A DNA stretch of 64,000 nt, taken from NCBI GenBank assembly GCA_015680685.1, contig MNCI01027046.1:738330-802329 (forward strand), read 5' to 3'. Made by a program: the position numbers and the translations under genes. The notes beneath the pieces were generated by a model. That model was given only the letters and a program-made list of their open reading frames with translations, made no database searches and was not told where the DNA came from. Positions 35,051 to 47,541 of this stretch are shown piece after piece (position 1 is the first letter of the stretch; every line of letters starts with the position of its first letter). Source of the stretch: Gnetum montanum. Taxonomy: Eukaryota; Streptophyta; Gnetopsida; Gnetales; Gnetaceae.

Positions 35051-37622
35051 ATTATTTGGGAATTCAGTTGAAACATTAACTACTGAATGATGTCACCTTA
35101 AACTAACAAAGGATGAAAATTGGCTAGAGAATCTCTATAAAAAATTACATTACATTAAAACTTGCAGATGACATAAAGAATAAGAGGACGAAAGTAGTGC
35201 TAACTATAAAATATAAATCCTTGAAGTTAACAAGTGTCACCAAATAAAACTTCATCTAATCCTAGTTGAAAACCATTTAAATACCTGCTACACCAAGTCC
35301 AAGAGTTATAAGCAAGGGGACAAGTAAAAAATCAATAGATCAATATATCTTCCATGTTGTAGATAGGACATCTTGAGTGATGAAAATTCAAGTGATAGCC
35401 TAAAATACCAATAAGGAAACCTTGATGAATCAAGAAGCATAAAAAATGTCTAATTTTTGTAGTAGTGGCATTCCATATCTTCTGAATTCATTGCTTCCAT
35501 AATTGAACATTGTGATTAACCTTCGAAAGATAATTGAATCTTGACCAAACATTAGCATTAGAACTAATAAGAGTATACACATTTTTGGCTAATACAAAAA
35601 CAAGATGATATCCATTAATCTAAGAAAAATATAGAAAGTAATTTTGAGAATCTTGAATAATTACGCTTTTATCCAAACTATCCAACAAGTTGAAAACTAT
35701 AGACTTTTTTAGAAAGATTAATGCCCTAGAGACTTTAACACTCATACCAAGTAATTAGTAATTATCCAAGCAAAGAGATGAAAGGGAGGAAATGCTAAGT
35801 TTTCACCATGTGCTACAAAGGCATGGATGCTTAATAGCCCATGGTTCATTATTATTTGGAAGCCACCAAGGAGAAAGCTTATCAAGCATAGAGGTAGAAA
35901 TAATAATATTATTGAAGTTTCAAAAATCACTAATAAAAATCTAAGCCTCCTTAACATGATTTATGATAATAGAACTTGATATAGTAATGCCTTTTGGAAA
36001 AAGGATCCAATTAAAAAAAATCAGTATCTCTCCAATAACTACTACATGTAGGCTTACTCATCTGAATGTGCTTATGAAAAAGAAGCTTCTAAGGTACTCT
36101 ACCAAATAAGCATTTAATGACCTAATTAGCACATAAAAATATACCTTGCTTATAACAATTCATTAATCCTAATCCGCTATCCTCTTTGTGAGAAGTGCAA
36201 ATGTCCTACGTAACATGATTAAATCCTTTCCTATAATGGCTACTACTCTAAAGAAAATATCTTACAAGATGATCCATGAGATGATATGTAGAAATACTAG
36301 AAGCTTAATATGAAGAATAATACACATGAGTAGCTTGAATGATATGCTTACAAATAATGAACTTACCAACTGTTGAAAGCTTATTCTCCTTCCACTTAAT
36401 AAGTTTTTGTTAAATTTTTTTCACTATAATATCCCACAAAGCTTTTGATGATCCACCAAAGGAAAACAAAATGCCTAATAATTTGAAAACATTTGACTAT
36501 TCTAAGAAATGCCAAGATTTAGACAAAGCCCATTCTTGAACCAAATGCAAAAGATAGAAGATTTGGACCAATTAATCTAAGAGCTTTAAAGTTTGCAATA
36601 TTGATCAACATAATGAAACAAATGATCTATAATAGCTTTGTCATTTTTTATCATAAAAAATGAGTCATCTACAAAATGCATATTTAATAAAGTAGGAACA
36701 TTTTTTTCAATAAATATGTATTATAGCAAATAATGTTCTTGGTCCTTTTGTATATCATGATTAAAAAATCTACATCAAGGATACAAAGATAAGGAACAAG
36801 AGGATAACTTGCCTAACTAAGCATTTAAGGTTGAAGCTCTTAGTAATGCCAACATTTGTAGCCACAAGTACATTAGTATCTGCAAAAAGAGTCTTCACCA
36901 TCTCAATAAATTTATCATTAAAATGATATTTTCGAAGATAAGTAATAATAAACTACCATTCAATTTTATCATAAGCTTTAGCATAATTAAGCTTCAAAAA
37001 AGAAATATCTTGATTGGAATCCTTTGCCCACTACATAGCATCCTAAGCTACCATAACATTATCAAAAATATATCAACCTTTGACAAACCTAGTTTATACT
37101 AGACTAATTAACTAAGGAATAATTGATTTCAATCTTCTAATAAGACATTTAGCCAAAATTTTATAAATAGAATTCAAAAGAGTAATATGGTGATAATTAC
37201 CAATGTGATAAAGGTCATCATTCATCGAAATAAGTTTGATGACTTCTTTATTCAACTCTAAAAATGAGAATGTTAAAATGACTTCAACAAAAGCATAATA
37301 AAGGTACATAACAATAACATCCTAATTATTTTTAAAAAATTCAATGAGAATTCCATCAAATCCTAGAGCTTTATTATTGGTTGAACTAAACACTTCATCA
37401 TTAATTTTAGTAAGAGAGATATCTTGTTCAAAAAAATGATTGTGAATGCCATGAACAATATTATGTAAATGATCACCATTAGAGAGAAAATTTGCATGAT
37501 CAAAACCTTTTGAGATAAATACATGTTAAAAATATCTTTCAAGAAAACTATTGATAATAAGAGGATTGGAACTAATTTAACCATAAACTTCCATGAAGTC
37601 AATAATAGGCAAATTACCTTTA
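35051..37622 (-). pseudogene. L1-type LINE reverse transcriptase, decayed
   Basis: The minus strand enters at 37622 inside the linker before RT. The RT blocks follow in L1 order: NKALGFDGI near 37370; YHHITLLNSIYKILAKCLIR at 37130-37200; DISFLKLNYAKAYDKIEW near 36960-37010; and the catalytic box HFVDDSFF at about 36655-36690. The thumb reads LLGILFSFGGSSKALWDIIV and KLIKWKENKLSTVGKF near 36380-36520. The C-terminal part fades towards 35100. The endonuclease half is absent because E2 inserted at 37622/37628; it would resume beyond the window. Stops are frequent. Confidence 0.85.
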
Positions 37623-37627
37623 CCTTT

Positions 37628-38455
37628 TGATGAGCAGTGAGTATGCCCTATGCCCAACTATATGAATCACTAGCATTCACTAAGCAATTTAGTCAGATTT
37701 TATAGACTTTAGCTCTCTAAGTACACTGGGTCTAAGAAGTGAATCTAATGGATATGATTGTTGTCTTCTCAATTTCACTTGTGAGGTGTAACTATATGGT
37801 TAAGTGTAACTAAGGCATCTAATTTTTATCATTTTATGTTTTATTTTTTAAGTCACTTAAGTATAAAAATAAAGTAATTAAATGTGTCACTAGTCTAATG
37901 CTTAACTAATTCAAACATAAACATCTATCCCCACTTTCCATACACATCTTGAACATATGTGATGCTACTAGGTTACTAAGTGTTTGGTGCTACTAGGATT
38001 ACCAAGCATCAAACATATGCTCAAAGTGGTCATACTTATGTGCTTTAATTAATCACTATTTAATTAATCAATTAGATGCATTAAAGTAAATTACTCAAAT
38101 AATAAATGCATTTAAGATAAACATTAAAATATTTCCAAATGCTACAAGGTTTGTAAAGAAAGCTCATCTTTATTACCGATCACACAAAAGTACTCAGGTA
38201 CATTAGTGCTTGAATAAAGATCCATACACTTCTCACTCCTACTATAGGCACTTAGAAAATATGTTAACTATTGAATGTTAAAAATGCAAGAGCTTTACTA
38301 AGACATTAACTATGGAATTCCATAAATGCGACTGGTGGCATGTATTTATAGTCAAAGATAGAGACTACATCAACAAGGTCACGTCAACGCATCAAACCAT
38401 ACATCAACATGACCATGTCAATGGGATCATCATACCTAAGGAAGAAACTTCATCA
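37628..38455 (-). repeat. E2 3' LTR
   Basis: 828 bp, from TGATGAGCAG to CTTCATCA, followed by the polypurine tract at 38456-38467 (minus strand CCTGTGGAGGTA). A TATA-like tttatag is near 38345-38352. It is homologous along its length to the E1 LTRs. Confidence 0.9.
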
Positions 38456-38703
38456 TACCTCCACAGGTGAATGAAAACTCATCCTCGAGTAAACAAAAGG
38501 AGGAACAAGTTCTTTACAAAAATTAGGAAGGTATGGGATTATTGACTAACTATAGATACACAACTAACACAAACAAAAACTAAGTGCCCAAATGTACAGA
38601 TTTGTAATCATTACAAAACTTTGGTGTTCATGATAACAAAATTGAATACCATGAAAAAAATTTTAACATAACCCCTTTGATAGCTTCAAGACAAGAAAGA
38701 AAA

Positions 38704-41508
38704 TTAGATAGTCCTAGGCAGTGGAGACTCCTCAGATGCCAAAGGACCTTTCCCTACCTTTGATGCACATGATTGTTGAGGCAGTGGTTGTGGTAGTCTT
38801 GCTACAGTTGCAAATTCTAGTGGAATACAAAAAGCATCTAACAATGCTTTCATCTTCTCCTCCTTACTCCTGGGATCAGCATAGTCCATGCAGCATCACC
38901 AATGTGGACTAGCATAAGAACATCCCAAGAACAAGGCATTGTCAAGAACAACTCCTTGATGTTGACAACTAGGTAGTGAACTATTTACATTCAATGTCAA
39001 ATGCCCTGAGTGCATTCTGTAGCTCTTGGTAGTCATTCATTCTCTTGGCTAGATTCTCTATTGTTAATCTCTAATCAATGAACTTCACCTTAAAAACCTT
39101 GAGTTTCGCATTTACTGTTTCAAGCTTCTCCTTGGTCTCTTTATGGTGCTTGAACTTTACCTCATATAGAAGGTACGAGCTAGCCACTTGCTTCTCCAAT
39201 TCTAACCTTAGCCATCTAATAGTTAACATTGCTAGGTTTGAGTAACAAAGGTTGCCTAGCTCCATGTACTCTATCATCTCCTTAATCTGCAACTCCTTCG
39301 GATGGATTTCAACCTTGTTGTACTCATTCAGTTCATCAAATATGGGTTGTTAGACATCACCTCCTTTTTAGAGCTTCTAGAGGGCTTCATTCACCTTCAC
39401 CTTCACCAATTGAATATGTTTTTCATTAATTTCCTTCTATAGGCCAACCTGGTCCCTATAATGATTCTTGATCATTTCAAATTTGAAGGCCTTATTCTTC
39501 TAAGTGGTAATCTCAATGGCAAACTTCTAGCAAAGAGCATGCATGTCCTCCATTAAGAGATTTTGATTCTCTATATCCAACCTCCTCAATTCATTATTTA
39601 CCCTATCAAGCTACTCCTACTGCTGTCAAATGAATTCTAACATCTACTCTCTTAGCATCTCAACATTACATAGGTAATGGTTTTCTTGGGTTAGCCTTAT
39701 GTTCTCCTGGCATACCTTCAACAAGTCCTTTTGAATGTTATAAGTGCTGGCATCAACAAGGACTTGGTCAAATACCATTGACTCCTTCATGTACTTAGCC
39801 TCTTTGAGTTTTGCTAAAGCTATTGAAAAGCTTCATCCCTTGAGACTACTTGGCTAAGTATAGTAGGATTACCGAGGTGGGCTCCAAGTTCCCCAACTTC
39901 CGCTGCCAAGCACTGAATCTCACTCAAGCTATTCCAAGTTGGACATTGATAATGAGAACCTTGCCCTTAGCCTTAAGTAACTCTAATTAGTTTCTTGAAA
40001 TGATTTCTAGGATATCAAAGATATCTGGAATTAGTTGCTCAACTCCAACTAGTCAATCCAATAACTCTTGTGTAGAATTGCACTAAATCTCCCACTTAGT
40101 GCTCTTACAGACATCTATACATCTCTAAGTGTAATTTCATCTAGTACAAATTTTGTAGGGACGTTGAGTGCATCAGCCACCACTTTTGCCATCATTTCCT
40201 ACCCTTGGTGCTACATCACCAAAAAAATAGCCCCTTTGCCCTCCTCCAAACACACTGAGAAAGTAGCAACATTCCCAAAAATTTCTAGGAATTGTGGTTA
40301 TTCTAAAAGAGACACCATTACTTCTCAAGCACTAGATTTAACCTCAAAGGCACCTACATTTGTTGGATAAAAAATAGTTGTGCTACACCCACCATCTGAC
40401 TAATGCATTGGGCCACCTCATTAAGATGGCTCATGGTTGGATTGTACATGGATGTTTCACCACCACTTGGTCATGCCTACTACTACTACAAGAGTTGCTC
40501 ACGAAGTTTGCACATGCACTTAACAGTAACATGAGACTCTTGTGTTGACTACTCCTCTTCAGTCACCTTGGTAGGGACTTTTCCTTTCATCATTTCAGCC
40601 CAAGAGGCAGAAGGAGCATATTTGATGGCATCATTGGCACAGCGGGCTATTCCTCCCCTTTTGTATAATTTTCAAATGAGACATGGGAAGGGGAGTGCCT
40701 TCTTTTCATGTTCATTTTTCTTAAACTACTTTTCCATCTCAAGATAGATTAGCTATGGAAGATTGACAGGGAATTTTCCTCTTAGAGCGATGCACGCACG
40801 AGCAGAGAAAGTTGTTATCTTGTTGGGCCTCACTGTTGTATTGAGGTGGTAGGCCACCATCTTAAAATATGCATGCTTTGCCATTGTAAGTGCACCAAAA
40901 TCCTTATGGTCAACACCATAACACCATCCAACCCACTCCTTCTTGACCTCAAGGTCTACTTGCATTGATATCTCTACCAAGGTTGCCCTAGTTTTTAGCA
41001 ACGCATGGGCCTCAAAATGGACTCCACCAAGTAGACACAAAAATGTCCTTGATTTTGACTATGGCATCACCCTACCTATTATTCCAAAAGAGGTATGTTT
41101 CATCCATGTACCATTCTCCACTAGATGTGAGAATGAATCATATGGGAGAAGTCTGGAATTGAGCTTTAGCTTCTTATGGGGTAAAGTTTAGGAAAGATCC
41201 AAAGTTTAATTTAGGAAGAACTATTTTTGGATCTTCCTAGACTTGATTTACTTTAGGCAGGCCTCTGTCAAGGTGACCTCAAGGTTTGTTCTAGGTCTAG
41301 GTATCTCATCTAGGTGGCACTATTTCATTTTAGCTTCTAGAATCTAATGAATAGATTCTAATTCGAGGTCCTCACAAAGAGGTCCTGTTGCATGTGTCTC
41401 TACCGCCTACTCCTAAGGATACTCCTATTGGCCCCTTCCAATTCTAGACTGCTTGTTCCTTGGTTGGGATGGTCCTCCTTCCCATGGTTGATTTGGTCTA
41501 GGTGCCAT
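38704..41508 (-). pseudogene. E2 additional ORF between integrase and 3' LTR
   Basis: The start ATG is at 41508 and the stop at 38704-38706, about 935 codons, with scattered TAG/TAA stops. The N-terminus (MAPRPNQPWEGGPSQPRNK) is basic and proline-rich. The conserved domain spans about 40640-41300, with VTLTEACLK, KKEWVGWCYGVDHKDF, ARACIALRGKFPVNLP and KALPFPCLI. The last two recall the putative plant transposon protein family. The remainder (40000 to 38900) is coiled coil, then a Pro-rich tail. The sequence before the ATG is gtgatcatag, an acceptor-like AG also present in E1. The function is unknown; the position matches the env-like ORF of Athila. Confidence 0.77.
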
Positions 41509-43470
41509 CTATGATCACAACATAACTAAGGATTAGTTTTTAATGTGTAACTTTATAACATTTGAGTACCTTATCTCTTGGGTTAGTTACACTTAGCTAA
41601 GTTGTGATCATGGCAGATGAAGCATTTTAATATTATTTTATTTTAATGTCTACTATAGTTCATTGGGAAGGTTTAACTCTTATAACTTAGTGATTTTAAT
41701 GTTATTTTATTAGTTAAACCTTGTGGAAGTTAGAAAATTTCTGAAAAATTTTTCATCAGAAACCTAAGGTTTGTGGCCTCCACAATGTAGAGCTTACCTC
41801 CGATAGTTACAAAAATGAAGGACGAGGTGAATCAAATAAGGGATTTGAACGTTATGGGCTCTAGAAGGTTCTAGGCTTTGAAAAATGGCATAAACTCCTC
41901 TTACATTTGAAGTAAATGGCAAAAATTTTCAAAGTGTTGCACTATATTAATACAATTTTATAGCTCTGTTGATGGGATCCCATATATGGGCTCATGTCGA
42001 TTCGAGGGGTTGCGTCGATGAGATCCCACTAATGTAGCCATAGAAAAAAAAATTTCACTTTGAAAATAAACATAAAAATAAATAATTTTGCATGAAATTG
42101 AAGTCCATCGAGATCCAGAAAGGCCATCAACATAAAGAAATGCTTGAAGAAGGTTAGACAATTCACAAAAAAGGAGTTTTGATTAGGAGAATTGATTGGA
42201 GAACTTGAAAAGAAGTGTAAAACTACATACAATTGATGTGGAACACAAATGATTTGAATGCAAAAATGTCTAAGGATAAGGAACTTAACTAACCCAACTA
42301 AGGATAATGAAAGTGGATCCTCCCCATAGCAGGCTCATGCCCTTAATGTCCTTGCATGCCCTCAAACCAAGTAGTCCATCAACCCTATGGATGATTAATG
42401 GTTAGGAAAAGTTAAGAACTAAATCCTGGAAGAATCTACCTAAGAGTTCCAACACATCAAAATAAAACATGAAAAGTCAGTAGTGAGGTGAGTTATGGAG
42501 AGTAGAGATGGATGAGGTAGAGAGTGAAATGGAGTTCTAGATTAGGGTCACATGAAGTCTCTTCTAGAATTCATGATTAATATGACCTGACACCATCCAT
42601 CCTTACTCTAAGCTAGAACCAACCACTTCCAGTGACTTTGCATTAACACTCTAAGACCACTTCATCCCTTCAAGACACAAGAGCATTCCCACAAGTCAAT
42701 CACCATGCCTAAAAAAGAAGAAAAGAGAAGTAGGAAGTAAGATGAACTTTAGTTAGAGGGGACCTTCAAGCATGGGTAACATGTCTTTCTAGTTCCATAA
42801 CCAGTGCTTATAGCCTATTATTTTGTCTAAAGGATGTGCTTTGAATTCCCATCATTGGTTTTTTTTTTTTGAATTTTATATTTTTATATTTTTGGATGGC
42901 AACCACACCATGTTAAGACTGTTAGCTTCTTATTACTGGTAAACAGTGGAATGGTGAGAAATCCATGAAAACACTCATGCACTCAATAGGGTAGGTAAGT
43001 ATAAAAAGAATCAAATCCCCTTGAAGTCGCACCCTTGTCTATCCATTTAACCCTTCCCAAGTTTGAAAACTACCAAGGTCACAAGTTCTTTAAATGTTTC
43101 ATTAAGAAATGGATCTCATATTTCCAAAACAAGGAACACCATAGAGTTTGTGGATGAGTGGATGACATGGACACACTACCTACTATCATGAAAAAGAAAC
43201 CATGTCTTATATATTGAATTCAAAGATAGAATCTAGACATTAGCAATCAAATAACATTATAGTACAAACCACCATCAATAGTAGCTACAATTGCACTTAG
43301 TCCTGGTACCAATAAAGAAAAGAAAACAAAACATAAAAAAAATTAGAAAAATTCAACCAAATAAAGTAAAATATAGGATAAATTGTAAAATATTTAAGAA
43401 TAAAGAAAAGGTACTAAAGACAGTGTAAAACAAAAAATCATATAAAATAAAAAAGTGTAAAAATTAAGGA
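41509..43470 (-). other. E2 spacer between integrase and additional ORF
   Basis: 2 kb noncoding, homologous in blocks to 10411-12640. It includes the stem GGTTTAACT (41670-41678) / AGTTAAACC (41712-41720) and the short GTGTAAAA microrepeat at about 43370-43465. Confidence 0.6.
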
Positions 43471-44990
43471 GTCACTTTAAATGATCAGCGTGAACGATGA
43501 TCTCCCACATGACTAAGTTGGAAGGAGGAGATTCAAAACATTAAGCATGGATATCCATTTGTTGAGGTGTTTTGGTCACTGGCTCTTTTAGGCTCATGGA
43601 AAGGTTTGATTTGTTGCATATTGACAAACAGTTTCTTATTTGGGCTTTCAGGTTTGTATATTAGCATGGCCCTAGAAGGAAAGGTTTCGTAGATAACGTA
43701 AGTCCCTTTCCATAATTTTTGGAACTTAGTTCTTTGTGGTACATGTGTGGGACCCTATCTCCCAATTGAAATTTGACTTTCCTTATCTTAAGATCATGGC
43801 ATTGCTTATTGAATGCCTTGTGCAACTTCTTCGATGATAGGGTGACCAATTGGTTCTCGTCTAGCATGTTGAGGTTCATTAGTATTTATTTTTATGCTAG
43901 ACTTAGGTCAAGTTCAAGGTCACAAGTTGTTGATAATGTACAAAGCTTAGCATGAATTGGAAGTGTTGGCAATTTTCTGTACATAAGCTCATAGGGAGAG
44001 TAGTCAATAGGAAGTTTCCATGTGGAGCAGTAGGTCCAAAGAGCATTGTTGAGTTTTATGCTCTAATCCCTCCTATATTTACTGACTATTTTTGTTAGTA
44101 TCTTTATTATTTCCTTATTTGTAACCTCTACTTGACCATTAGCTTGGGGGTGGTAGGGTGTTGTTAATTTATGTTCAACCCCCAAGTGTTACATGAGCTT
44201 TCAAAAGGTAATGCCTATAAAGTGAATACCATTGTTAGAAATAAGTGCACATGGAACATGAAACCTATTTACAACATTTTGTTGTACAAACTGAGTAATC
44301 ATAGAGGCTATATAGTTGGTAATGGCTGCAACTTCCATCCATTTCATATAATAGTCAATAGCAACTATGATTTATGTCTTTCCATCCAACATGGATGAGA
44401 TGGGACCCATGAAATCAATGCCCCAGATATCGAAGGACTCTAGTGGTTGGATCCACTACTAAGATCTATCCATATGAGCAATCATTCCACCATCACATTG
44501 ACAACATTCACAAGAGCAGATGAATTGGTAAGCATCCCTGAAAAGTATTGGCCAATAATACCTTTCCATAATGATCTTCATGGCTATGTGTTCCCCAACA
44601 TAGTGTCCCCCTCAAAGATCCTCAGGATCATCTTGGAGAATGCATAGTTGATCAGCATTAGGTATGCACCATCAAACCAAGCCATCAATGCATACCTTGT
44701 AAAGATGTTCATTGATCTCCATGAAGTGTTTTACCTAGTCAAGAAACTATTGTTTGTTCATGTGGTCCAACTCTTATGGCATCTCCTAGGTGAGAAGATA
44801 GGTGAGAATGCCATTGTACTAGTTAGGCTCATTGGGCATTTGTTCAATTATAGTCCCAACAAAGAGGAGTTCATTAAGAAACTAATCTTACAATGGGCTC
44901 TCCTCCTCATTGTTGTCCCATTGCAATCAAAACAAGTGGTCAGCAACCCTTTTCTCGGTTTCCTTTCAATCTACCATCATAAGATCAAAT
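43470..44990 (-). pseudogene. E2 integrase, decayed
   Basis: On the minus strand the HHCC zinc-binding region is at about 44500-44680, the catalytic core with GIDFMGPI near 44400-44430, and the C-terminal domain near 43660-43870, including KIRKVKFQLGDRV. Long stretches of the opposite strand are open by chance. Stops are transition-type. Confidence 0.83.
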
Positions 44991-45994
44991 TCTTGTAAGA
45001 TCACTAGCCACCATATGACATAGGGGTTCATCGTTGGTTTTTTCATCAAGAATCAAATTACACTATGGTTTATGTACACAAAAACCTTGTACCCAAGCAC
45101 ATAGTACTTGAGTTTTTCCAAGGTGAATAACACTACCATCAATTCTTTCTCTGTTGTGGTGTAATTCAGCTATGCACCCATAATGCTTCTACTTGTACAG
45201 TGGATGTATTAAGGATGTTTCTGATCATCTAACTATGTGAGCATGGCTCCCAAAGCATAATTTGATGCATCTGTCATGATGTGAAATGGTCTAGACCAGT
45301 TAGGTGCTCGTAGAATTAGAGTTTCCACAAGCTTCTATTTGAGACGTTGGAATGCATGCTCACGTTCCTTAATCCAAACAAAAGAAGCATCCTTCTTTAT
45401 CAACTCCACCAACAGTTTAGCAATCCTAAAGAAATTATTAATGAATCGCCATAGTAGCTAGTGGGTCCAAAAAATGACCTCACATCTTTAACTATTTCTA
45501 ACTATCTAGTAATTTCTTAGATGACCCTTATTTCTTCAGGATTGACCTCAATCCCTTTCTTTGAAATTTTGTGCCCCAAAATAATGCTTTTCTAAACCAT
45601 CAAGTGACTTTTTTGTCAATTGAGCCTAAGGTTTGTCTCCATACACCTTTTTAGTACTTACTCAAGATGGTCCAAGGCTTACTTAAATGTAACCCCATAG
45701 GTGGAGAAATTATCCATACAGACTTCCATCCCACTACCAATCTGTTGTTGGAAAATGCTTAGGACAAGGTGTTGGAATGTTGTACAAGCATTGCACTAGC
45801 CAAAGAGCATCTTTTTGTATGCGAAATTTTCCTAGTAACTTGTGACTATAGTTTTGGCCTGATCCTCTAGTGCGATTTGAATTTGGTTGTAGCCATTATA
45901 ATCATCTAGAAAGTTGTAGTGGCAATTCCCAGAAGTGGTGTCCAACACCTAGTCCACAAATGATAATGAAAAATGATCTATGTAAGTTACCATG
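44990..45994 (-). pseudogene. E2 RNase H and C-terminal RT, cut by E3
   Basis: RT enters at 45994 in the palm (sequence aligned to E1 at 14960-15000). The catalytic box at about 45695-45725 reads CMDNF instead of FMDD, so one Asp is lost. RNase H follows to about 44990. The N-terminal RT, protease and gag are outside the window. Confidence 0.85.
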
Positions 45995-46926
45995 TGCTAA
46001 GTCACATTTCTTGGCTACGTCAACGAGGCCTCATCAATGTAGTCTTCTCGACTAGGCCTCATCAATGAGGCCCCATTGACACATCGTATCATGCATTGAT
46101 GAGGCCTCATTGACGTAGTGTCCACTTCTTGGCTATAAATACGCACCTAGTAGCCACATTTATGGCAACAAGATTTTAGTAGTAGTGAAGCCCTTGCGAT
46201 TTGTTCATTTGAGAGTTAAAATATTTCTCTCAAGTGCTCATAGCAGGAGTCATTGAGTATATGGGTCTTTATTCAAGCATTGTTGTACCTGAGCATGACA
46301 GTGTATGCGACAATAAAGATGAGCTTTTTAATAAACCTTGGAACATTCTAGATAGATTAAATATTTTATTTATGCATTTAATTTTTTTAATTAATTCATT
46401 CATTGAATGTTTTCCACTGATTAAGCTAATGAAGTAATTAAGTGAGATAAGCTAGATAGATTAAATACATAAGTACAACTACTTCGAGCGTAACCTACAT
46501 TCACTTGGTAATCCTAGCAACGTTAGTGCTTGGTGCACCCAGTAGCATAGCGCTTGGTAACCTAGCAGTGGATACATGGGTTCAATACATGTAAAGAAAG
46601 TGGGAAAGGATTCTTATGTTAGGATTAGTTAGAGAGCAATTAGTTAGTTAATTTAAATTAGTCATTAAATTACTCTATCTCTCTCTCTTTTCAAGTATCC
46701 AAAAACATAAAACATAAAACTATAAAAATCATATGCCTTAATTACACTTAACCATATCGTATGCTTCACAAGTGTAATTGGGAAGACAACGAATGACTTT
46801 AGGGCAAGGTTCATTGCCTAGAAGATTACTGCACTAGAAACTACAAAGTCCACGGAATTTAATCAGATCATGCGTGAACGCTTGTGATTTGTATGGTTGG
46901 GCATAGGGGTACCTTGCTGCTCATCA
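45995..46926 (+). repeat. E3 5' LTR
   Basis: 932 bp, from TGCTAAGTCAC (decayed TGATGAGT) to TGCTCATCA. A TATA box (TATAAAT) is at 46134-46140. The U3 part holds repeated 12-14 bp units of the CATCAATGAGGCC type at about 46020-46115. Confidence 0.9.
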
Positions 46927-46927
46927 T

Positions 46928-46945
46928 TGGCACCATTGTTGGGAA
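46928..46945 (+). promoter_or_regulatory. E3 primer binding site (tRNA-Asp type)
   Basis: TGGCACCATTGTTGGGAA starts two bases after the LTR. It differs from the plant tRNA-Asp site TGGCGCCGTTGCCGGGGA only by G->A and C->T changes. Confidence 0.8.
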
Positions 46946-47078
46946 CTTTGTTTTTTGAAACATGTACTATTTAGGATTAGTGAATATTATTTATATCATT
47001 AGATGAACTCAAGTTCAACATCACTCTTAACAACATATAAACTACTAAGCACACTGGTAATTTTATTCGTTCTGCAAA

Positions 47079-47541
47079 ATGTTTTCTTCTTCCCACAAAC
47101 ATGAAGATGTGAAACCATCGATCCCACAAGAGTGCAAAGTGGTATATACTCATCCAAATGAGTATGTATTGGACTTCACCTTCATCCTACATTAAGATGA
47201 ACAACTGCAATGGCATAATATGGAGGAAAACATTGTCTTGCCCCTCAATCAATCTGTACCCAGGATACTACTTCAAACTCTTAAGAAGTTGGGCATCTCA
47301 GATCTTCGTAGAGAATATGTTGTGAATGGTTATGACACTCGGGACTACCATCCGACTAAAACACAACACACGCAAGATCAACACCAAGAGTAGTACCATG
47401 AGTTTATAGATGAAAAACACTTTAGTAATCCCTTGTTCCTGCTAAACCAAGATGACAATGTGGATCTTCCTCCTGAGGATTCTCAATATGAAAATTCTCC
47501 ATTCTCTATTATTGGTGATGAAGGTGCAACCTTGAACCTAT
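47079..47541 (+). pseudogene. E3 gag N-terminus; core deleted
   Basis: The ATG at 47079 opens MFSSSHKHEDVKPSIPQECK and runs in one frame, with two stops at former Gln codons, to TGA or TGA-like codons at 47541. It shares VVYTHPNEYVLDFTF with E1. At about 47540 the sequence jumps to what in E1 lies near 16350, skipping about 1.9 kb: the capsid core and Cys/His cluster. The product could not form a capsid, so the element would depend on gag from other copies. Confidence 0.8.

Larger units (their letters stand above)
37628..45994 (-). mobile_element. E2: Athila-like retrotransposon, 3' two thirds
   Basis: A minus-strand element with 3' LTR, polypurine tract, additional ORF, spacer, integrase, RNase H and the C-terminal part of RT. 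It is cut at 45994 by E3; its protease, gag and 5' LTR should resume beyond E6, outside the window. The outer five bases are CCTTT (37623-37627). It lies inside an L1 LINE. Confidence 0.9.
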
